Shown: in pieces, positions 56,300 to 64,000 of the stretch
Numbering within the stretch: position 1 is the first letter of the stretch
How the letters are laid out: each line of letters opens with the position of its first letter
NCBI GenBank assembly: GCA_946894095.1
Contig: OX335651.1
Location: 6,656,501 to 6,720,500 of the forward strand
Source: Incurvaria masculella
Lineage: Eukaryota > Arthropoda > Insecta > Lepidoptera > Incurvariidae
DNA length: 64,000 bases
Direction: 5' to 3'
Program-made: the position numbers and the translations under genes
Notes under the pieces: model-generated
What the model was told of the DNA's origin: nothing
What the model saw: the letters and a program-made list of their open reading frames with translations, nothing else
Databases searched by the model: none

Positions 56300-58630
56300 A
56301 TAAATCATTGTCCTTACAAATTTCAACCACTTCATGCCGACTTGTAGTTTTATTATAATTATAGTGGATTATTTTATGCGAAGCTTGTTTTTGAGTGTGT
56401 TGAGTGGGTGGCTCGCTGTTTGCCGCGCCAAGCTGTGTGCGTAATATTCAAGTATCCCGGGAAAATTTGTAAATTTGGAAGTTAACAACATCATAACAAA
56501 GTATTCAAATTTTGCGCTGACTAAATGCTAATACTATATTCCAAAAGTATTTATTAACTTTGACAACAATTTGTACATTTTTCATTACACATTGAATGCC
56601 AGGAAATCGTTTGTCTTTTAGGAAAAATATTTCCTATGTTATCTGCATATTGTGGGCTAGTAAAAATAATAAAATTGTTTTACACGTACAATTTATCCTG
56701 TCACAACACAAAGACAGACATTTTTTATGCAACTTGACATGGATGGCTACCGTTATGATATTAGCCCAACACACCACCCTGCTTCCGATGAATGTCACGA
56801 CCAATATTTTTTTAGATAATTTTTAAAAATCTGATTACAATGCTTCAAATGTAGATGTCGCTGAAATTCAAATAAATATTCTGTTTACTTTATCTGAAAA
56901 ATATGACATACATTTCCGAATTTTAAGTTCTCGGTTAATCCCACGTTGCCGAGCGCATCACAACGCTGCTATAGGAGCTTTGCTGCAAAATAGACGCTCA
57001 CATGCCCTCAAAATGAGCTTTGTGTTGTGTACCATACCCGTGAAACAATATCAAAATAGTTAGGTATTATCACACATCGATGTAAGCAACCCGTGCTCGG
57101 CGCGTATTAGAAGGGCATAACTCAAGCTTTATCTCCGGCGGCTACAGAAGGTCGGCGCAACCACACATGTGATTGAGCCGACATTACACCGAAAATACGC
57201 CGCGGTGATAGATCGCATACCGTTGCGTGATTTATGTGCTCCGACAGGAATCCGTGTAATCTCAGGCGGCCAAAGTCACTGCTCACTTGCGAAAGGATGA
57301 GTGAATATTGAATATATTAATTTGCGAAAAGGTTATAAATTCGCACGTACCGCGATTGGCCTTTCGTAGCCTGAGAAATTAGTTTACATTTGTTTGTTTG
57401 AACGAAATAATTAGTTTTATTCTTTATTTATCCTCGATTTGGAGTAACCAGAGTCAACTCGTGAGATGTAATTGTTTAATAAGCGTGTATAAAGAAAAAC
57501 TAAACAGAACATTTTCAGGGCATCGTTTTACAAACATATTTGTACAAACAATTATTACAAACATTACATACATTTTACTACATACAGTAAAATGTATGCT
57601 ATAAAATGTCTTTGCTATTATCTCACGGTTGATCATTGGGAGCTTCAGATATCATTAAAAGTAACGTATGAATACGATTCCCGTATGACATTTTACCGGG
57701 TTGGAAAAAGAGCCTATGTATAACTAAAATGCGGGTATTTGGATCTTCAATAATTATTCTAATCACTTTCAATGAATTATTAAGTACCTTTACAATTTTA
57801 TTTTGTTAAATTTTGCGCCTGCTGATGTGAATCTTTGATAAAATTCCAGAAGAAACGGATTTTTATATTCCTTTACTTACACTTTTAGAGATCCTTGAAT
57901 GTATTCAATCAAAATTTCCTGGATTCGAATTCGCTACTGCGATCTTTAAGCCTATTTAGTTAGTTACCTAGAAAATGGCTAATTTAAGAAAATCGAGAGA
58001 TGGAACCTTCAAAACGCCTTTGTAAGAAGTAAAGCGCGAAAGAGATGATTAATTTTAATTGGATTCAAATAATTTGGAAAATATCGTAGGGCCCACTTCC
58101 AACAAAGGCCCGAAAACGTAATACAATTACTGATTATACGTTTCAATGGAGCGAAGTAGATATAGTTTGAATAAGCGTGCCTGTATACCTATATTTAGTT
58201 GTGAAACAACATTTCCGAAGACTAAGCAAGTACTTCGAGTAAGTTTAATAGAGTCAATGGAGCTGAAACGTCTCGAGTTGTCGTGTAGTCAGCTGGAAGC
58301 AGAGACTATACAGACCAGAGGATAAACTTGATACCTACACTCCATAAACAACAACACATACATGCATGATTTTAAGATCATATAACTAACCCTTTTGGCT
58401 CCGGGTCTTGATAAAACTACTTGAATTGTATTGACCTATGTAGAGCTATGTCTGAGCTCTGACACATACTCGTAATACTATTGGGCCCACGGAATTTCAT
58501 ATCGTGGATGTCGACTAATTGATTCATAGTTTTTGGTTCAAATTTTACACCCCTTCATTTACATTACATACACATGTGGATTTGTATAAAAAATCAACAT
58601 AATGAAATGTTTGTCCACATGTGTTTGCCC
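56300..58630. other. No gene recognised, apart from one SINE end
   Basis: 57070-57260 is GC-richer than its flanks and free of recognised repeats, but has no convincing open frame or splice pair. Confidence 0.4.
56723..56782 (-). mobile_element. SINE 3' fragment
   Basis: 'ttttttatgcaacttgacat' followed by 'ggatggctaccgttatgata' and 'ttagcccaacacaccac'. Confidence 0.55.
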
Positions 58631-58634
58631 TTAA

Positions 58635-59135
58635 GGCGCTAGGACTAGCCAACTACTCGCGCCATACAAATGCACCTTTAATCAAATGTAATAAAATGTA
58701 GTGAAAGCCTCAGCAAGTCCAAATAGAACTCCAGACTGATAATGGATTGTTAATATTTTTATATTCCATCATTTATTTAAATAATAATAACAATATAAAA
58801 TTTGGTAATTAATATAAACTGTGAATAAAGTAGATTTTTCACATTAGAAATCTGAAAGGAATATGATTTCTAGATATAAGCAAAAACAGCATATATTCAT
58901 AAACAAAAAAATCCATTTGCTTTTAGATTTCTACATTTAGTAAGAAAAGTTCGGAAATTGACGCCGTTTCCGCAATGTATTTTGTATAGAAAAAGGAAAC
59001 ATACATTAATTGAAATAGGCAGATTCCTAAACAAGGCATCATAATATTGTAAGAATGACACTTTTAATCGTCAGACTTATTTAGTTAACTTGGGGTGCCT
59101 CGTCTAACTTAGCGATTTGGTTAGTACCAGGGCCC
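58635..59135. mobile_element. TTAA-flanked MITE, family 3, uninterrupted copy (501 bp)
   Basis: TTAA at 58631-58634 and 59136-59139. Ends GGCGCTAGGACTAGCCAA and, on the other strand, GGGCCCTGGTACTAACCAA. It gives the empty-site reference for the composite insertion at 34301-38459. Confidence 0.85.
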
Positions 59136-59139
59136 TTAA

Positions 59140-60985
59140 TATATAGATCTGAAAGTTTCTGGAACAGGTCACTTATTGAATTAAAAAGAGATCCTGGTTT
59201 AATAACATCTGATACATTTTATCAGAATCCAGAAACTTTGTTGAATTTGTGCCCTAAGTATAGGTTGTTGACTAAAGGGGTTGCAGAAGCGGGAGGAAAG
59301 GTCAGCCATCGTTCCGAACCCACACTATAACAACATACTCTTGAGGCAACAATAATCCAGCCTAATGGTTAGTTAATAATGCCTAAGTTACTTACATTAG
59401 TGGCAATTTCACTGATTAGTCTGTGCAATTGCCTTCAATACGACATATCACAATAACTTTAACATATATTAAAATTGTTATAAACAGATACAATGTCCGT
59501 ATCGAAAACGTGATCCGAGTCCTATTTGTTTTCATAATTCTCTTGTTCATTGTGTACCATAACAAAATAAAACTTAACATAGTGTATGGAAATAAAAATA
59601 TTATTTCTTACATATTTCGGTCAATCAGTAAATTTTATATAATAGTCTTTTTCACTTTACTAACAATTGCTTAGCTCAACAAAAAGATACATATATTATA
59701 ATGTCATCATTTTATTTATCGATCTCAAAGTTATTCAACGCTTAAACTCGTTACCTATCAGGAACTCTATGTAGACGAGGAATCTTCTATTATCATTATT
59801 TCTTAGAGGTTTTTAAATTAGATATTTACGATAAATCTAACTTTAAATTAAGATTAAAATCCGTGGCTTCTAATATACTACGCAAAGAAGAAACCAAAAA
59901 TAACTCCGCTGGTTTTGTTTAATTTATCGGGTAAACGCGCATCTCATGATGTTACTCTAAGTTTTAAGAGAGAAAGACCGTTTTTTCTTCACTCGTCATC
60001 CCACATTAACGTATTTTTAACGTCGATTTGTCTTTATTTAAAGGGGCCTTATTAATTAATTCCACAAACGGTATCGAATTCATAAATATTTTCAATAATT
60101 TACAGATAGTTAGTCACGAAATAATTGTTCTTTAAGATATTGTGCTAAGCCTGTTTCAATTTGAAGATCGATTAATGTTTTTAGTAGGCAGTAATGCTCT
60201 ACATAAAATGCACATGACAATTTCAATTGTTAACAGTACTTCCACCCTATATTGCTTATACGACAGCGGTCGGGTGAGCCGCCGTAATATGCACACGAAT
60301 TCGTGAACTTTGTTCAGTGATTTTGCAGCAATTTTAGCAAATTAAAATTGAAGTATAGAAGTAATATATTTTTTTACAAAATTTACTCAAATTAATTAAA
60401 CAAACTTAAATTTGATGATATTTAAATGAATGCTACTCAAGAAATAACGTAGGCTCAAAACGCCTGACCTCATTCAGTTTATCATAATTGTATCACCGGT
60501 TCGTTTATTTTTTTTCTGTATTTACCTTATCACTGCATGTTTTTTTAACATCTTTCTATTACTTTTACAATTTTTAGTACATTTATATTTTATATATATT
60601 TAAATATCCGCTAAACTGCGGAAACAGTTTGTTGGCGGAATTATCACACCTTTCATTTTATTGACTGAAAACCCATCCCGTATAATTTCCTTATAACGTG
60701 AAACAAGCATGTACTTGCACATTGATGGTACACAACCTCATCTAGGACAAGAAACAGCTGGATTTGGCAAACTGCCCGAGCCAAATAGATTCAATATTGT
60801 TATTTATTCGAAATTCTTGGCGGAACTACATTTTTCAGCGATACGTCTGCGAAGCCAAAAGCCCTTCGGGACATCTCGCAGAGAGGAAATCTCTCCGTGA
60901 TCCGGTCGCGCCGTCTCCATTTATTTATTTTCTGTTGGTAATGCGATGCTCTGCTAGTTCTTTGTGTTCTCAGGTTATTATCTAT
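59140..60985. other. No gene recognised
   Basis: AT-rich flank. Open frames at 59423-59674 and 60709-60900 show no family features. Confidence 0.4.
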
Positions 60986-60990
60986 TTATA

Positions 60991-61280
60991 TGGTTCCGTA
61001 ACCAAAGGGTGCCAACGGAACCCTATTACCTACCTATTACTATACAGCCTCCGCTGTGTCCGTCCATCCGTCTGTCACAGGGCTGTATCTCATCAACCGT
61101 AATAGGGAGGCAGCTGAAATTTTCACAGAGTGTGTATTTATTTTTCCGCTATAACAAAAAATAGGTGAATTAAAAAAAATATAAAAATTAAAGGGGGGGG
61201 GGGGGCAAACAAAAAACGTTACTTTTTTGTGATAAATCTTGTATGATGGTACGGAACCCTTCGTGTGCGAGGCCGGTTTT
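60991..61280 (+). repeat. GGGTTCCGTAC repeat
   Basis: 'tggttccgtaaccaaagggt', 'tcaaccgtaatagggaggca', a run of 13 G (61193-61205), 'tatgatggtacggaaccctt' and 'gaggccggttttt'. Confidence 0.7.
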
Positions 61281-61879
61281 TTTTTACGTGTCTAAGTTTA
61301 TGATTGTGTCCCAAAAAGACCTATTAAAATGAAATTTAATTTAGCAGGGATTTAAAAAAAATATCACCCATGAATTCAATACATTAATTAAAAAACCGAT
61401 ATAATGAATCCTACAATATTTTAAAAAGTCTTACCGACACTTCTTTAAACATTGTTCGAAACCTTTCCTCATCCACATCCAAGTCACATGCTACCCACTT
61501 TTCTCTCTATTTTATCTCTGTCCACCGTTCAACTCGGTGCAGAAGCTCGTGCATTATAATTTTCCATCTCTCATAAAAAATCCAAGGATGCAGGTGCAAT
61601 CACGTTATGCTAATAACTATCATTGTCTGGTGCACTGGCGACAGGCTAAGCGCGCTGGCCCGCCAGGCTAGGCCACTCGCGTCGTCGACTCAAAGCGGGC
61701 GCGAGGGAACAAGCGAAAATGTGGCAACGATGCGACCTAGCTCAGATGCTGAAATCGTTTGATTTTACAGCGTGTGAATTCGTGGTGACTGATGCCAAAA
61801 TCCTTATGCTCGCTGACGATAATCTTGCCACAGTCTGTGTCCACATTTCACCCTATTTTGTCGTCGTCAATGACGTAGT

Positions 61880-62190
61880 TTTTAGGGTTCCGTACCCAAA
61901 GGGTAAAAACGGAACCCTATTACTAAGCCTCCGCTGTCCGTCCGTCCGTCCGTCCGTCCGTCCGTCTGTCCGTCTGTCACAGGGCTGTATCTCGTGAACC
62001 GTAATAGGTAGGAAGCTGAAATTTTCACGGAGTGTGTATTTATTTTGCCGCTATAAAAACAAATAGGTAAAATAAAAAAATAATAATAATTAAAGGGCCA
62101 ATACAAAAAATGTGTTAAATTTTTTTTTTTGTTAAATCTTGTACGGAACCCTTCGTGTGCGAATCCGACTCGCACTTGGCCGCTTTTTTT
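61880..62190 (+). repeat. GGGTTCCGTAC repeat
   Basis: 'agggttccgtacccaaaggg', about seven CCGT units, 'cgtgaaccgtaataggtagg', and the end 'cgactcgcacttggccgc' with T-run. Confidence 0.75.
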
Positions 62191-62500
62191 TAGGGTTCCG
62201 TCCCCAAACGGGTGAAAACGGAATCCTATTACTGAGCCTCCGCTGTCCGTCCGTCCGTCCGTCCGTCCGTCCGTCTGTCATAGGGCTGTATCTCAAGAAC
62301 CGTAATAGGTAGGCAGCTGAATTTTTTACAGAGTGTGTATTTATTTTGCCGCTATAACAAATAGGAATAAAAATATAAAAATTAAAGGGTTTTTAGAAAA
62401 AAGGTAAACCCACACAAACGACGTGTTTTTTTGTGTTAAATCTTGTACGATGGTACGGAACCCTCGTGTGCGAGTCCGACTCGCACTTGGCCGTTTTTTG
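62191..62500 (+). repeat. GGGTTCCGTAC repeat, head-to-tail with the previous copy
   Basis: Starts at once after the T-run of the copy before ('agggttccgtccccaaacgg') and ends 'cgactcgcacttggccg' and T-run near 62500. Confidence 0.75.
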
Positions 62501-62502
62501 TA

Positions 62503-63340
62503 TTAGTTTTCACTTTTGACGTTCTAAGGAGAAATGCATTCTCCTAAATTATTCTGAAACATTGTAATCGATGAACCAATTAATCGCCTTATTTGCATTT
62601 GAAACGAGATGTCTTATCTTGACACATTTGGTTGGACTTATTACCTAACGACAAGTTATCCTAACTATGAACAAGACGATTATTTGGATAACCTCTCTCA
62701 CTGCTTATATAATTTCAACTTTCTTGTATGATTGTATGAATACGCTGCATACTTCCCATTGTCATTTTTACGTAATATTATTAAAAAAGTAGTCCAAATA
62801 ATGCTGAGGATGGTAGTTATCCTTTCATAACATTAACAATTTAACAAAGGTATAATGGATGAAGATAGGTACAGGGACAGGGAAGGTCTCAGGTGTTCGT
62901 GGAGCCAGAACATTTTAAAGGGTATAATTAATTTTGTAAATATTCGTTAGGCGGGCCTGAACAAGGAAGGTATTCAGTTGATAATTAGAAATGGTAATGA
63001 TATTTTTTGTTGCTATTATACTTAATTTTACGATGAACAAGTTATTATATTTGTTTGGATTAGTGTGAACAATAACTTTATCTTATAGCATTTTAGTTAA
63101 AAGCAATGCAAGGACTGTGCCCTGATATCTATTTTTCTAAATTCAAAATAAAAAAATTCAAAATTAATTTAATCCGTGATTTTTAGTTGATACGAAATAC
63201 AAACCAATTTATCACATCGTCAAAATTATTAGGTCTACATAATAAACATCTCAATCAATTAAAGTCAATCAAATCAGGTCGATTACATTAAATCAGTATA
63301 AATCAAATAACATTCATGAAATCAATTAAATAAAATAAGT
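62503..63340. other. No gene recognised
   Basis: AT-rich flank with many 'aatca' and 'atcaat' words at 63180-63330. Confidence 0.4.
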
Positions 63341-63344
63341 AAAT

Positions 63345-63690
63345 GAATTATTTTAACCGAATAATAAATTGAGTGAAATCATTAGTAAAAAATATTGGAA
63401 ATACTTTAGGTCATAAAAATTCTTTGTAAGCAGCCACTTGTGTAGTTCTCGTTTAAATATGTGATCACTTTCCACTGCTTGCATGTCTAGCGGCAATGTA
63501 TTGTAGATGGCTGAAACTTTATATTTTAAGCTACTTTCAAATTTAGTGGTGCTATGATTGTGCACTTGCAGGAGGAGTTTGTGCCCTTGTCCCTATTCCG
63601 CGTTGACCGAAGGTAGAAAGGGGTCGGAGGATATGCACACTTTGTCCATACCGTGGAGTCGCGATAGCGGACACGAGCCACTTCTCCTTC
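63345..63690 (-). pseudogene. Jockey-like LINE, C-terminal end, minus strand
   Basis: On the minus strand PPTPFYLRSTRNRDKGTN parallels PPSPFYHRTTRNRQ at 39540. After a frame change YKVSAIYNTLPLDMQAVES and FKRELHKWLL form the usual C-terminal helix region, ending at 63353. The palm is missing. It is a different sub-family from the 39400 copy. Confidence 0.7.
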
Positions 63691-63890
63691 CTGTTGCCTT
63701 CTGTGGTTATGCCGCAGGGCGGCTGTGGCGTGGGACCGCTCGTGCAAGTCACCTCCGCCGCGTCGCTCCACTCATCACGCTCAGGAGATCGCTCGGTCGC
63801 GGCCGCCTCCCCGCCTCCCCGCCTCCCCGCCCCGCCGCTCCTCCGCAATGCAGCGGCACCCGCCGGGCGTGACGTCACTCGAGCGATGTC
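63690..63890. promoter_or_regulatory. GC-rich island with CRE palindrome
   Basis: Strong shift to G+C with CCTCCCCG repeats (63805-63835) and the palindrome TGACGTCA at 63870-63877, the CREB/ATF site. It could be the edge of a promoter or first exon of a gene beyond the window. Part may be LINE-derived. Confidence 0.3.
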
Positions 63891-64000
63891 ACTGCCAAAT
63901 CCTGAAAGCCGCTATCTCAAAGGATACATATTTTCTTAACATCTGTTGTCACATACTGAGACGAGACCTTCATACTTTTGGATGGATAGTTTGTGAGAGC

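Overview
This is a eukaryotic, AT-rich, transposon-laden window. It fits an insect nuclear genome and most likely a moth or butterfly. The reasons are dozens of copies of one tRNA-headed SINE, a ~300 bp repeat bounded by GGGTTCCGTAC, Helitron-like repeats of a style I know from Lepidoptera, mariner and Tc1-like elements, and spliced rather than compact genes. The species cannot be named from sequence alone.

The host gene I can support lies on the minus strand and is almost all intron. Three small exons are split across about 40 kb: a signal-peptide exon (41902-41974), a 54-nt exon (17048-17101) and the first half of an immunoglobulin domain (1653-1750). Their splice sites are good and their phases fit (1, 1, 0). 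The joined reading frame looks like the N-terminus of a Dpr-interacting protein (DIP / IgLON-type neuronal adhesion protein). Later exons must lie beyond base 1. Everything from 1751 to 41901 is therefore intron, and 42 kb onward is upstream flank.

Intron 2 (1751-17047) holds LINE 3' ends, paired TTAA-flanked MITEs, a 996-bp P-like deletion derivative and an RTE-type LINE end. Intron 1 (17102-41901) holds two consecutive Helitron-like copies carrying the same SINE, a hAT MITE with an exact 8-bp target duplication, a decayed LINE reverse transcriptase, a 335-bp tandem array (25171-27117), and a mariner (30120-33532) interrupted by a P-like element with THAP remnants and by a small MITE.

The most striking structure is a pair of ~4.2-4.4 kb elements in opposite orientation (34301-38459 and 44569-48960) with shared ACCCGACTGCG ends. 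Each carries the same SINE and Tc1-like pseudogene at the same place. The left copy sits inside a TTAA-flanked MITE whose uninterrupted relative is at 58635-59135. Signal-peptide exon 1 lies between the two copies.

The right third (49-64 kb) is intergenic or upstream sequence: SINEs, a ~90/58-bp satellite-like array (54470-55382), three GGGTTCCGTAC repeats, a LINE 3' end on the minus strand and a GC-rich island with a CRE palindrome at 63690-63890. A protein-like minus-strand open segment at 52649-52970 may be an exon of a second, unidentified gene.
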